From an uncultured Paracoccaceae bacterium (lineage in GTDB: Bacteria > Pseudomonadota > Alphaproteobacteria > Rhodobacterales > Rhodobacteraceae), in NCBI GenBank assembly GCA_938002605.1, contig CALLAF010000020.1, positions 1 through 64,000 on the forward strand: a DNA stretch of 64,000 nt. The letters run 5' to 3'. The position numbers and the translations under genes are program-made. Positions 44,826-53,455 of the stretch are shown in pieces (the stretch's first letter is position 1; every line of letters starts with the position of its first letter). Below the pieces are notes generated by a model, which saw nothing but the letters and a program-made list of their open reading frames with translations, ran no database searches and was not told the origin of the DNA.

Positions 44826-45370
44826 GTGATTGCCCCTGCTGCTTGGGCCGTCGCGCGCGGGTCGTCAAAGCGCAAGTGGCGCATGATGATGACCTTTTCA
44901 TCATCAATTGTATCGCGGCGTTCTTCCATAGCGCCAAGCCGTGTGGCGAGCGCCAAAGACCGCGTGTTGTTGGGGGCGATCAGCGAGATCAGTGGCTCTA
45001 ACCCCAAAACTTGACCGGCCCATTCGCGCACGGCGCAGGCCGCCTCAAAGGCGTAAGATTTGCCTTCGAACCCATCGAACATGTGCCACGCCATTTCAGG
45101 TTGGGGCCAGTCGAGATGGTTCAGAATGCCGACGCGGCCCGTTGCAAGGCCGCTGGATTTTTCTTCGACTGTAAAAAAGCCGTACCCGTGCCAGTTCCAA
45201 TGGCCGATCCCAGCGAGAAAACCGCGCCATGCGCCACGTGTTGAAACTGCCCCACCAAGCGTTTCCATGCGCGCAGATTCTGTCGCCCAAGCGGTAAAGG
45301 CCGCAAGGTCGCGCTTTTGCGGGCCACGCAGGACCAGTCGCGCTGTGGAAAGGGTGGGGGCGGGGGTCAT
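44822..45370 (-). CDS. GNAT-family N-acetyltransferase
   Basis: A 182-residue RimJ/RimL-like protein (LSTARLVLRGPQKRDLAAFT, WHMFDGFEGKSYAFEAACAV, PNNTRSLALATRLGAMEE). It is a diverged tandem paralog of the next gene, suggesting local duplication. It starts 3 bp after the ffh stop. Substrate unknown. Confidence 0.88.
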   Translation of the reverse strand: MTPAPTLSTARLVLRGPQKRDLAAFTAWATESARMETLGGAVSTRGAWRGFLAGIGHWNWHGYGFFTVEEKSSGLATGRVGILNHLDWPQPEMAWHMFDGFEGKSYAFEAACAVREWAGQVLGLEPLISLIAPNNTRSLALATRLGAMEERRDTIDDEKVIIMRHLRFDDPRATAQAAGAIT

Positions 45371-45373
45371 GGT

Positions 45374-46879
45374 TTACTTTTTCTTCCCAAAACCAGATAG
45401 GCCAGGGGGCAGCCCCATGCCGCCGCCCAATCCGGGCAGACCGCCGGGCATTTTCGCGCCAAGCGCCTTGGCGGCTTCTTCCATTGCTTTGGGATCGTTC
45501 ATATCGGGCATTGCGCCGCCGCCGGGCATGCCGCCGCCTTTGCCGAACATGCCTTTCATGGCTTGTTTCAGCATGCCGCCTTTGCCCATCTTTTTCATCA
45601 TATCGGCCATTTGGCGGTGCTGTTTGACCAGTTTGTTCAGCTCTGACACCTCAAGGCCCGCGCCTTTGGCGATCCGCTTTTTACGGGAGGCGGCCAGTAG
45701 ATCGGGGTTGGCCCGTTCTTTCTTGGTCATTGAATTGATCAGTGCGATCTGGCGCTTAAGGATACTGTCATCCATACCAGCCGCTGCCATCTGTTTGCCC
45801 ATTTTGGCCGCGCCGGGCATCATGCCCATCATACCTTCCATGCCGCCCATTTTCATCATCTGTTCAAGCTGCATTTTCAGATCGTTCATGTTGAAACGGC
45901 CCTTTTGGAACCGCTTCATCATGCGTTCGGCTTGTTCAGCCTCGATGGTTTCTTGCGCCTTTTCGACCAGCGCAACAATGTCGCCCATGCCAAGGATGCG
46001 GCCCGCGATACGCTCTGGTTCGAAGGTTTCAATCGCGTCCAGCTTTTCACCGACACCAACAAAGCGGATTGGTTTGCCAGTGATTGCGCGCATCGAAAGC
46101 GCTGCACCACCGCGTCCGTCGCCGTCCATCCGGGTCAGGACAACGCCAGAAACGCCGATCTTATCGTCAAATTCTTGGGCGACGTTCACCGCGTCTTGAC
46201 CGGTCAGCCCGTCAACGACCAACAGGGTCTCGCGCGGGTTGGCGACATCACGCACTGCAGCCGCTTGGGCGATCAGTTCTTGATCGATATGCAGGCGGCC
46301 TGCGGTATCAAGCATATAGACGTCATAGCCACCAAGGTTGGCTTGGGTCTTGGCCCGTTTGGCAATCGCAACAGGGTCTTCGCCCTTGACGATGGGCAAC
46401 GTGTCGACGCCGATTTGCGCGCCAAGGATTTGCAACTGCTCCATCGCGGCAGGGCGGTTCACATCCAATGATGCCATCAACACGCGTTTGCCGTCGCGTT
46501 CTTTCAAACGCTTCGCCAGTTTGGCGGTTGTTGTGGTCTTACCAGACCCTTGCAGACCGACCATCAGGATCGGGGCAGGCGGGTTATCAATTTTCAGCGC
46601 GCCGGGATCTTCGTCACCGGTCAACACATGTTGCAGTTCGTCATGGACGATCTTAACGACCTGCTGGCCCGGGGTGATCGATTTTGTGACGGCTTGACCG
46701 GTTGCTTTTTCTTGGACGGTTTTGACAAAGTCACGGGCGACAGGCAGCGAAACATCGGCCTCAAGCAGGGCCACACGTACTTCGCGCAGTGCGGTTTTGA
46801 CATCGTCGTGAGAAAGCGCACCCTGTTTAGTGAGCTTGTCAAAGACGCCAGATAGGCGGTCGGATAGATTCTCAAACAT
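45374..46879 (-). CDS. ffh: Signal recognition particle protein Ffh (SRP54)
   Basis: The 501-residue GTPase binds signal sequences and 4.5S RNA to target nascent membrane proteins. The N domain is followed by G1 GLQGSGKTTT (108-117), MLDTAGRLHIDQEL, TRMDGDGRGGAAL and the methionine-rich M domain (from about 330: MNDLKMQLEQMMKMGGMEGM). The tail after 440 is Gly/Met/Pro-rich and ends GKKK. First gene of the minus-strand cluster. Confidence 0.97.
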   Translation of the reverse strand: MFENLSDRLSGVFDKLTKQGALSHDDVKTALREVRVALLEADVSLPVARDFVKTVQEKATGQAVTKSITPGQQVVKIVHDELQHVLTGDEDPGALKIDNPPAPILMVGLQGSGKTTTTAKLAKRLKERDGKRVLMASLDVNRPAAMEQLQILGAQIGVDTLPIVKGEDPVAIAKRAKTQANLGGYDVYMLDTAGRLHIDQELIAQAAAVRDVANPRETLLVVDGLTGQDAVNVAQEFDDKIGVSGVVLTRMDGDGRGGAALSMRAITGKPIRFVGVGEKLDAIETFEPERIAGRILGMGDIVALVEKAQETIEAEQAERMMKRFQKGRFNMNDLKMQLEQMMKMGGMEGMMGMMPGAAKMGKQMAAAGMDDSILKRQIALINSMTKKERANPDLLAASRKKRIAKGAGLEVSELNKLVKQHRQMADMMKKMGKGGMLKQAMKGMFGKGGGMPGGGAMPDMNDPKAMEEAAKALGAKMPGGLPGLGGGMGLPPGLSGFGKKK

Positions 46880-46945
46880 AGGCCTTGGCCCCTCGCGTCG
46901 TTTCGTTTGCTTTACGTATATAGGAACGCAAAGCCTAAAGCAGTA

Positions 46946-46988
46946 GCGCCCCCGTGGGCATTACCCAATGCAGCGCGCCCCCGTGGGC
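46946..46988. repeat. Tandem 14-bp GC-rich repeat in the ffh-azoR spacer
   Basis: GCGCCCCCGTGGGC occurs at 46946-46959 and 46975-46988, a 29-bp period. Each copy is itself a small hairpin (GCCC-CCGT-GGGC). It lies in the 237-bp spacer upstream of ffh (46880-47116), which otherwise shows no gene I accept. Confidence 0.6.
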
Positions 46989-47116
46989 GCAACGCGCTGA
47001 CGGAGGGCGATCCCCTAGAAGGTGGGGACCGGAAAGCTGGCGCTATCCGGGTGTTGAATGGCGTTTATGCTGCTGCGCGGTACGAGTCAACATCCCGCAC
47101 AGCGCAAAGCCCGCGC

Positions 47117-47653
47117 TTAGGCGGCGGTTGGCAGTAAATCCTTGGCTGTATGAACTGTAATGTTATCAATTCCCACGAACCGTAGGATTTGGCGCAGATG
47201 TGGTGTTGCAAAGTCAATCGGTGCGTCAACTTGGGTTCCCCCCGAAGCGACGGCGACAATGGCTTTCTTTCCGGTCATCAAGCCAATGGGGCCGTTTTCG
47301 GTGTAAGAGAAGGTGACGCCGGGGCGTGCGATCAGGTCAACCCATGCCTTAAGCGCGGCAGGCATGCCGAAGTTATAGATCGGCATGCCGATCACGATGA
47401 TATCTGCTGCCGCGATTTCGGCGATCAAAATGTCTGACAATTCAAGCGATGCTATTTCAGCGATTGAGCGTTCCTCGGCGGGGACCAGTCGCGCGTTGAT
47501 CCATTGGCTGTTGACCTGTGGCATTGGGGTGATCGCCAAATCACGTGTGATGATCTTTGACGGCGCGAGGTCCGCGATGATCTTGGCGGTGGCGGCACGG
47601 CTGACTGAGCCGTCAGAAATGCCAGAGGCGGTAAGGTGAAGCACAGTTGTCAT
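47117..47653 (-). CDS. FMN-dependent NADH-azoreductase/NAD(P)H oxidoreductase (flavodoxin-like)
   Basis: A 178-residue flavodoxin-fold reductase. Its blocks are HLTASGISDGSVSRAATAKI, IVIGMPIYNFGMPAALKAWVD (FMN-binding loop) and VAVASGGT. It resembles AzoR, which reduces quinones and azo compounds with two electrons from NADH. Slightly shorter than E. coli AzoR (201). I use the ATG at 47653 with AAGGAAAACCCC before it. Divergent from a LysR regulator at 47763. Confidence 0.87.
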   Translation of the reverse strand: MTTVLHLTASGISDGSVSRAATAKIIADLAPSKIITRDLAITPMPQVNSQWINARLVPAEERSIAEIASLELSDILIAEIAAADIIVIGMPIYNFGMPAALKAWVDLIARPGVTFSYTENGPIGLMTGKKAIVAVASGGTQVDAPIDFATPHLRQILRFVGIDNITVHTAKDLLPTAA

Positions 47654-47762
47654 GGGGTTTTCCTTTGGTGCGAATTGCGATGGGTGAAAGGTATGCGCTT
47701 GCAAATTCGAACAAAACAACCAAAGATGAACAGTCTATGTTGATCAGCGCACAGGATATCCG

Positions 47763-48644
47763 ATGGATAATTGGGACGAAATTCGCACGGCCTATCAGGT
47801 TGCGCGCAAAGGAACGGTCAGTGGGGCCGCAGATTCGCTTGGGGTGCACCATGCGACGGTGATCCGCCATATTGATGCGCTGGAACAGCGGCTGGGTGTG
47901 AAATTGTTCCAACGCCATGCGCGGGGCTATACGGCGACGGAAGCCGGGCATGATCTTTTGCAGGTCGCGCAAGCCACCGATGATCAATTCACCCAGCTTG
48001 CGGGCCGGATCAAAGGGCAGGGCGAGGGCGTGTCTGGTGATTTGGTCGTCACCTCGCTGGAAATGATGTCTGATATCTTGACGCCGATTCTTATTGGGTT
48101 CCAAGCCAGCCATCCCGAGGTGCGTGTGCGCTTTCGGACAGGTGAACGCGTTTTCCGGCTTGAATATGGGGAAGCACATGTCGCGATCCGTGCCGGACGG
48201 ATGCCTGACGAACCTGATAATGTGGTGCAACCTTTCGTGACGCAGGGCATGGCGCTTGTTGCATCGGAAGCCTATGCCGCGAAATATGGTGTTCCCAAAG
48301 ATATCAGCGCATTCCATGAACACTACTTCGTTGGGCACGACGATGAAAAAAGTCGCGCGCCTTTTGCGAAATGGATGCGCGATCACGTCCCAACGAACCA
48401 AATTGTTTATCTCGCCAGCGAAATGCGCCACATGCGCGATGCTGTTCTTGCTGGGGCGGGGATCGGTTTTGTACAGCGCCATCTACTAGACCGCGATCTT
48501 GGGCTAACCGAGGTTATTGCCCCAGATGAAGAATGGGAAAGTAAGCTCTGGCTTGTCACCCATGTTGATTTGCACCGGACCGCAAAAGTGCAGGCATTTC
48601 TGACCTATCTAAAGAACGAAGTAAAAGGTCTTTCCAGCGCATGA
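47763..48644 (+). CDS. LysR-family transcriptional regulator
   Basis: A 293-residue regulator; the DNA-binding part is AYQVARKGTVSGAADSLGVH then HATVIRHIDALEQRLGVKLF, followed by a periplasmic-binding-like effector domain. Position makes the divergent azoreductase its likely target. Its stop overlaps the start of the downstream EamA gene (ATGA at 48641), so it may also be linked to that exporter. Confidence 0.9.
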   Translation: MDNWDEIRTAYQVARKGTVSGAADSLGVHHATVIRHIDALEQRLGVKLFQRHARGYTATEAGHDLLQVAQATDDQFTQLAGRIKGQGEGVSGDLVVTSLEMMSDILTPILIGFQASHPEVRVRFRTGERVFRLEYGEAHVAIRAGRMPDEPDNVVQPFVTQGMALVASEAYAAKYGVPKDISAFHEHYFVGHDDEKSRAPFAKWMRDHVPTNQIVYLASEMRHMRDAVLAGAGIGFVQRHLLDRDLGLTEVIAPDEEWESKLWLVTHVDLHRTAKVQAFLTYLKNEVKGLSSA

Positions 48645-49516
48645 CACCGGCACATGTTGGGCATCTTGCGATGCTGTTGTTTTCGGTCTTGATTGCCGGA
48701 TCATTTTCGCTGGGCGCGCTCGCGGCTAATGATATTGCGCCGCTAGCATTGAATGCGGTGCGGTTTTGGATTGCCTGCGCGATTATCGGCACCGCAGCCT
48801 TGGTCACAACAGGTATCCCGCGCAGCGCTTTGCGCGCCCCTTGGCGCTATGTGATGCTCGCAGTCTTCTTTACCACCTATTTTGTATTGATGTTCGAAGG
48901 GTTGAAAACCGCGGCCCCGGTCAGTGCGGCGGCAGTGTTTACATTGACCCCCATTCTATCCGCAGCTTTTGGCTGGCTGTTACTACGGCAGGTTTTGACC
49001 GGACGCATGGCGCTTGCGCTTGCGATTGGGGCCGCCGGTGCGGTCTGGGTGATTTTTCGGGCAGATTTCGCTGCGATTCTACGGTTTGAGATCGGCAAAG
49101 GCGAAGTGATCTATTTCTGGGGCTGCGTCTCGCACGCCCTTTACACACCTTTGGTGCGTAAATTGAACCGAGGCGAGCCGACCTTGGTGTTTACCTTTGG
49201 GACGCTGTTGGCGGGTGCAACCATCTTAACCGCCGTTGGGTGGCGTGACCTGATGGCGACTGATTGGATGCAGCTGCCTGATATTGTCTGGGTCGCAATT
49301 ATCTATACGGCGGTCGTCGCCAGTGCGATGACCTTTACCCTGCTTCAGTTCGCGGCGCTGCGGCTGCCGAGCTCCAAGGTCATGGCCTATACCTACCTGA
49401 CCCCATCATGGGTGATTGTCTGGGATATTGCGCTGGGCCATACGGCGCCACCGGCGCTGGTCTTGGTCGGGCTTGGCTTGACAGTTGTGGCACTGGTGAT
49501 GCTGCTGCGCGACTAG
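48641..49516 (+). CDS. EamA-family (DMT superfamily) transporter
   Basis: A 291-residue inner-membrane protein with ten predicted helices in two EamA repeats (FKTAAPVSAAAV-like segment GLKTAAPVSAAAVFTLTPIL, later FAALRLPSSKVMAYTYLTPS). Coupled by ATGA to the LysR gene. Its 3' end overlaps the convergent arsR gene by 4 bp. Likely a metabolite exporter; substrate unknown. Confidence 0.88.
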   Translation: MTPAHVGHLAMLLFSVLIAGSFSLGALAANDIAPLALNAVRFWIACAIIGTAALVTTGIPRSALRAPWRYVMLAVFFTTYFVLMFEGLKTAAPVSAAAVFTLTPILSAAFGWLLLRQVLTGRMALALAIGAAGAVWVIFRADFAAILRFEIGKGEVIYFWGCVSHALYTPLVRKLNRGEPTLVFTFGTLLAGATILTAVGWRDLMATDWMQLPDIVWVAIIYTAVVASAMTFTLLQFAALRLPSSKVMAYTYLTPSWVIVWDIALGHTAPPALVLVGLGLTVVALVMLLRD

Positions 49517-49839
49517 CTGTCGCCCAACTCATTTGTCAAAAATACCTCGAACGCGTCTAGGTCGATTGCGCCCATCTGGCCAAAAGCCTGCATCCAGACT
49601 GAAGCTTCGCGCAGCGCATCGGGTTCCAGCTTGCACCACTTCACGCGGCCACGCTTTTCTTGGCTGATCAGCCCGGCGGCGGTCAGCACGCCCAAATGCT
49701 TGGAAATCGCAGCGAGAGACATTTCAAACGGATCGGCCACATCTGTCACGGCCATGTCATCCTCGAGCAACATCGCGAGGATGCTCCGGCGGGTAGGGTC
49801 GGCAAGGGCTGAAAAGGCGAGGTCAAGTTTGCTGCTCAT
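49513..49839 (-). CDS. ArsR/SmtB-family transcriptional regulator
   Basis: A 108-residue winged-helix repressor: FSALADPTRRSILAMLLEDD, the recognition helix MSLAAISKHLGVLTAAGLIS and RGRVKWCKLEP. The CxC-type metal motif of ArsR is missing, so this belongs to the non-metal-sensing group. A perfect 16-bp palindrome (49870-49885) just upstream of its start is a likely self-operator. Confidence 0.88.
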   Translation of the reverse strand: MSSKLDLAFSALADPTRRSILAMLLEDDMAVTDVADPFEMSLAAISKHLGVLTAAGLISQEKRGRVKWCKLEPDALREASVWMQAFGQMGAIDLDAFEVFLTNELGDS

Positions 49840-49869
49840 AGCGCGATTAAGCGTGAACCTTGCAAAACG

Positions 49870-49885
49870 TCAACCAATTGGTTGA
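49870..49885. promoter_or_regulatory. Palindromic operator upstream of the arsR-like gene
   Basis: TCAACCAATTGGTTGA is a perfect 16-bp palindrome 30 bp before the ArsR start. Spacing and symmetry suit autorepression by a dimeric ArsR protein. The divergent atpI operon begins 158 bp further on. Confidence 0.6.
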
Positions 49886-50042
49886 ATGTTGTTTGTGGAT
49901 GGATTGGGCGTGATGGTGCAAATTGACGCACCTGAATTTATGAATTGTCATTTAAAAACAAAGTTATAGTGGGTTTTCACGATTACTTGACTCTGTGCCG
50001 TCACAGACCTAAACCATGCCCAACCTTCCGAGGGACCTTGAA

Positions 50043-50378
50043 ATGCCTGATCCGGACCATGCAGAACGCCTAAAGGCGCTAGATGCAAAGATCGCAGCGC
50101 TCAAAGCGCCAGAGCAAGTCAAGGACCATTCAGAAGAACACTATTCCCAAGCGCAGCTTGCGTGGCGGATGGTGATAGAGCTAGTCGCCGGTCTTGGGAT
50201 CGGCTTTGGCATCGGATATGGGCTGGATACCTTGTTTGGGACCATGCCAATTTTTCTGGTGCTGTTCATATTGTTTGGCCTCGCGGCTGGTGTTCTCACC
50301 ATGATGCGATCAGCCAACGAAGTGCAAACGAAGCAGCATGAAGCTGCGGAAGAAAAGGGTGACGCAAGTGGCGACTGA
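50043..50378 (+). CDS. atpI: F0F1 ATP synthase-associated protein AtpI
   Basis: A 111-residue protein with a charged N-terminal helix and two transmembrane helices (about 52-70 and 76-96, with [17 protein letters not shown] between them). AtpI helps c-ring assembly. I choose the ATG at 50043, with AGGGACC upstream, over the ATG at 50016, which has no ribosome-binding site. First gene of the F0 operon; it overlaps atpB by 11 bp. Confidence 0.9.
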   Translation: MPDPDHAERLKALDAKIAALKAPEQVKDHSEEHYSQAQLAWRMVIELVAGLGIGFGIGYGLDTLFGTMPIFLVLFILFGLAAGVLTMMRSANEVQTKQHEAAEEKGDASGD

Positions 50379-51126
50379 AACAGAAGCAGCTTCCGAAGGT
50401 GGTCTGGTCTTTCATCCATTGGATCAGTTTATTCCCACGTCATTGTTTGGGGACGGTGCTGTTCATTGGTACACGCCATCTAACCTGACATTGTGGTTGG
50501 CCATTCTTGTGCTTGCCGTTGTTGGCGTTTTCGTTTTGGGTAGCCGCGGTCGTGGCATCGTGCCTTCGCGTATCCAGTCAGTCGGCGAATTGATGTACGG
50601 CTTCGTTTACAAGATGATCGAAGACGTGACCGGCAAAGACGCTGTCAAATACTTTCCCTACATCATGACGTTGTTCGTGTTTGTATTGTTCGCTAACTAC
50701 TTGGCGCTTCTGCCAATGTCGTACAGCCCGACATCCATGATTGCGATTACAGCGGTTCTTGGCTTTGGGGTCTTTATTGCCATCACTGTGCTTGGCTTTG
50801 TTAAGCACGGTACAGCATTCTTGGGACTGTTCTGGATGAAAGACGCGCCGGGCTTCTTGCGCCCGATCATCGCGATCATCGAAGTGATTTCTTACTTCGT
50901 GCGTCCGGTTAGCCTGTCCATTCGTTTGGCTGGTAACATTACTGCGGGTCACGTTGTGATCAAGGTTTTCGCTGGCTTCGCCGCGCTGACATTGGCCAGC
51001 CCCGCTGCGATCCTTGGTATTGTCGCCATCTACGGACTTGAGATCCTCGTGGCCGGTATTCAGGCGTATGTTTTCACGATCTTGACGTGTGTCTATCTAA
51101 AAGACGCGCTTCATCCCGCACACTAA
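50368..51126 (+). CDS. atpB: F0F1 ATP synthase subunit a
   Basis: The 252-residue subunit a forms the proton half-channels against the c-ring. The essential arginine lies in [20 protein letters not shown], and the last helices have [21 protein letters not shown] use the GTG at 50368 because AAAGGG lies at good spacing; an ATG at 50338 would add ten basic residues and overlap atpI further. Confidence 0.95.
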   Translation: MATETEAASEGGLVFHPLDQFIPTSLFGDGAVHWYTPSNLTLWLAILVLAVVGVFVLGSRGRGIVPSRIQSVGELMYGFVYKMIEDVTGKDAVKYFPYIMTLFVFVLFANYLALLPMSYSPTSMIAITAVLGFGVFIAITVLGFVKHGTAFLGLFWMKDAPGFLRPIIAIIEVISYFVRPVSLSIRLAGNITAGHVVIKVFAGFAALTLASPAAILGIVAIYGLEILVAGIQAYVFTILTCVYLKDALHPAH

Positions 51127-51133
51127 TCACCAC

Positions 51134-51155
51134 AAGGGTGGGATGTCCCACCCTT
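51134..51155 (+). repeat. Perfect hairpin between atpB and atpE
   Basis: AAGGGTGGGA (51134-51143) and TCCCACCCTT (51146-51155) form a 10-bp stem with a 2-nt loop. It sits 31 bp before the atpE start. Its sequence resembles the GTAGGGTGGAT hairpins at 39483 and 44011. It may stabilise the atpE message, whose product is needed in many copies. Confidence 0.6.
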
Positions 51156-51186
51156 TACTAAACTTCCAATCGTAAGGAGAATTCTC

Positions 51187-51408
51187 ATGGAAGGCGATAT
51201 CGCAAGCATCGGTGCCGGTCTGGCAGCAATCGGTTCAGGCATTGCAGCCATCGGCGTAGGCAACGTTGCAGGTAACTACCTCGCAGGCGCATTGCGCAAC
51301 CCATCAGCTGCTGCTTCGCAGACAGCGACACTGTTTATCGGCCTCGCATTCGCCGAAGCTCTGGGGATCTTCTCGTTCCTCGTCGCGCTTCTGCTGAAGT
51401 TCGCTTAA
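51187..51408 (+). CDS. atpE: F0F1 ATP synthase subunit c
   Basis: A 73-residue hairpin of two transmembrane helices. The first carries the GxGxGxG-like packing run ([20 protein letters not shown]), the polar loop is RNPSA and the proton-carrying carboxylate is Glu57 in [18 protein letters not shown] precedes the ATG. Confidence 0.96.
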   Translation: MEGDIASIGAGLAAIGSGIAAIGVGNVAGNYLAGALRNPSAAASQTATLFIGLAFAEALGIFSFLVALLLKFA

Positions 51409-51488
51409 GAACAAGCCGCTATCCTTACGTCTGGTTGGTGCAGTGATCTGCGCCAGCCAGTAAAATCACAAGGTATTCGGGGGCCACG

Positions 51489-52037
51489 ATGGCAACAGAC
51501 ACACACGAAACCGTAGTAAGCGCATGCTTGGACTCGCACGGCGGTGCCATCGGTATGCCGCAGCTTTGCGGTGAATGGATTCCACACCAGATTTTCTGGC
51601 TTCTTGTTGCACTTGCTGCAACATTCTTTGTGATGTCACGCATCGCGCTGCCCCGCATTGCTGCGGTCCTTGCAGAGCGGTCAGGCACAATCACAAACGA
51701 CCTTGCTGCTGCAGAAGAGCTTAAGAACAAAGCTGCCGAAGCAGAAGCTGCTTATGACAAGGCGCTTGTTGATGCACGTGCACAGGCCCAGCAGATCGTC
51801 GCTGAAGCCAAAGCAGAAATTCAAGCAGAGCTGGACGTTGAGCTTGCAAAGGCCGACGCGCAGATCGCTGAAAAAGCAGCCGAAAGTGAAAAGGCAATTG
51901 CCGAAATTCGCGACGGCGCAGTTAAATCTGTCACTGACGTGGCCAAAGCAACAACCAAAGAATTGGTTGCAGCAATGGGCGGAACAGCTGACGCAAAAAC
52001 AATCACCGCTGCGGTGACAGCTCGGATGAAAGGGTAG
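51489..52037 (+). CDS. F0F1 ATP synthase subunit b'
   Basis: A 182-residue stator subunit: one N-terminal membrane helix ([20 protein letters not shown]) and a long Ala/Glu/Lys-rich coiled coil. The paired b' and b genes are typical of photosynthetic and related alphaproteobacteria. Located 80 bp after atpE and 3 bp before the b gene. Confidence 0.93.
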   Translation: MATDTHETVVSACLDSHGGAIGMPQLCGEWIPHQIFWLLVALAATFFVMSRIALPRIAAVLAERSGTITNDLAAAEELKNKAAEAEAAYDKALVDARAQAQQIVAEAKAEIQAELDVELAKADAQIAEKAAESEKAIAEIRDGAVKSVTDVAKATTKELVAAMGGTADAKTITAAVTARMKG

Positions 52038-52040
52038 ACC

Positions 52041-52604
52041 ATGCGCTTTATTTTTACCGCACTCCTCGCCCTGAGCGCATCGCCTGCATTAGCAGCTGGC
52101 GGCGATTATGGTTTCTTTTCGTTAAGAAACACAGATTTCGTCGTGCTCATCGCCTTTTTGATCTTGGTCGGCATCATGCTGTACCTCAAGGTGCCTAGCG
52201 CTGTCGGTGGCATGCTTGATAAGCGCGCTGTTGCGATTAAGTCCGAATTGGACGAAGCCAAGGCGCTGCGCGAAGAAGCACAATCTTTGTTGGCCTCATA
52301 TGAGCGCAAGCAAAAAGAAGTCGCTGAACAAGCAGAGCGCATCGTCGCCTCTGCCAAAGACGAAGCGACCAACGCCGCTGCCGAAGCCAAGGCTGACATT
52401 GCGACGTCAATCACACGTCGTCTTGCTGCCGCAGAAGAACAAATTGCAAGCGCCCAAGCTGCCGCCGTCAAAGACGTGCGCGACCAGGCGATCACGGTTG
52501 CTGTTGGCGCTGCCAAAGATGTGATTGCCAAGCAGATGGATGCAAAATCTGCAGGTTCATTGATCGACGATTCAATCGCGACGGTCGCCGACAAGCTGCA
52601 CTAA
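52041..52604 (+). CDS. atpF: F0F1 ATP synthase subunit b
   Basis: A 187-residue stator subunit. It has a signal-like N-terminus (MRFIFTALLALSASPALAAG), then the membrane helix TDFVVLIAFLILVGIMLYLK and a long coiled coil. It pairs with b' to hold the F1 head against rotation. Last gene of the F0 operon; a terminator follows. The F1 genes are not in the window. Confidence 0.94.
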   Translation: MRFIFTALLALSASPALAAGGDYGFFSLRNTDFVVLIAFLILVGIMLYLKVPSAVGGMLDKRAVAIKSELDEAKALREEAQSLLASYERKQKEVAEQAERIVASAKDEATNAAAEAKADIATSITRRLAAAEEQIASAQAAAVKDVRDQAITVAVGAAKDVIAKQMDAKSAGSLIDDSIATVADKLH

Positions 52605-52625
52605 GCGACATCGCATAACTGATTG

Positions 52626-52660
52626 AAAAGCCCGGATGCCTGCCAGCGTCCGGGCTTTTT
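52626..52660 (+). terminator. Rho-independent terminator of the F0 operon
   Basis: Stem AAAAGCCCGGA / TCCGGGCTTTT with a 12-nt loop and T-run. Confidence 0.9.
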
Positions 52661-52720
52661 CGTTGACAGTCATGTGCGACACGGAAACACTTTGCGAATG
52701 CTGATCGCGGAAACAACACG

Positions 52721-53455
52721 ATGACAGGTCTTTATCGGGCGCTTGGTGCGGTCGCTGCCTATTACGCTATCCTTGTCATCGCGACAGCGCTGCGTTTTCG
52801 AATTGGTCAAACACCGTCTGATACTGGCGCTGTATTGCTGGCGCTCCTCCCCGTGCAAGTCATTCTGCTTATGCTGTGCTTAGTTGCTGTGCATCCGTCT
52901 GGGTGGCGCTCTGTTGGGTTTGGGCGGTTTCGTCCAGCCGGGGCGATCTGGCTTTTGCCATCGATTGCGGTAATGGCGCTAATGCTGGGCGCGCTCTTGC
53001 CGTATCTAAGCAGGAACACGATGCCGCCGCGTACGGTGGTGCTGTTATTCACGGTGCCGTTGCTTATCGGGGTGACCGAGGAAATCATGTTTCGCGGTGT
53101 CCTATTGCGTGCTGCAATGGCGCGGTTACGCCTGTTTAAGGCGATGCTGCTGAGCGCTGTGCTCTTTGCGTTAATGCATGGGATTATCGGTATCGGCGGC
53201 CAACCGACCGTGATCACCCTACAACAAATGGGCTTTGCTTTTCTTGTTGGGATTTTCCTTGCACCAATCGCAATTGCGTCAGGCACGTTGTGGGTTGTGA
53301 TTATCTGGCATGCGGTTTGGGATATGTTGGTTTATGCCAGTCAAATGGCGGGCATTGTGCATCACTTTGCGTTAATCGGGATCATGATCCAGACTTTGGT
53401 TTCTGTGTGGCTTTGGGCGGGTTTGGTGCGCGCGGATCAGCGCGATACTTCGTGA
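52721..53455 (+). CDS. CPBP-family intramembrane metalloprotease
   Basis: A 244-residue membrane protein of about seven helices. The CPBP/Abi motifs are present: EEIMFRGVLLRA (Glu-Glu and Arg), FALMHGIIG (His) and the last histidine in IIWHAVWD. Relatives include Rce1-like prenyl-protein proteases and bacteriocin self-immunity proteins; the role here is unknown. The 3' end overlaps the convergent GntR gene by 19 bp. Confidence 0.88.
   Translation: MTGLYRALGAVAAYYAILVIATALRFRIGQTPSDTGAVLLALLPVQVILLMLCLVAVHPSGWRSVGFGRFRPAGAIWLLPSIAVMALMLGALLPYLSRNTMPPRTVVLLFTVPLLIGVTEEIMFRGVLLRAAMARLRLFKAMLLSAVLFALMHGIIGIGGQPTVITLQQMGFAFLVGIFLAPIAIASGTLWVVIIWHAVWDMLVYASQMAGIVHHFALIGIMIQTLVSVWLWAGLVRADQRDTS

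Noticed and set aside
46880-47116. Possible 4.5S SRP RNA next to ffh
   Set aside because: I looked for the conserved GGAA-tetraloop/asymmetric-loop core and could not pair it convincingly around GACCGGAAAG.
46907-47137. Plus-strand ORF of 76 codons upstream of ffh that looks partly protein-like
   Set aside because: It lacks a ribosome-binding site, runs through the GC-rich tandem repeat and overlaps the azoR 3' end; composition is explained by the repeats.
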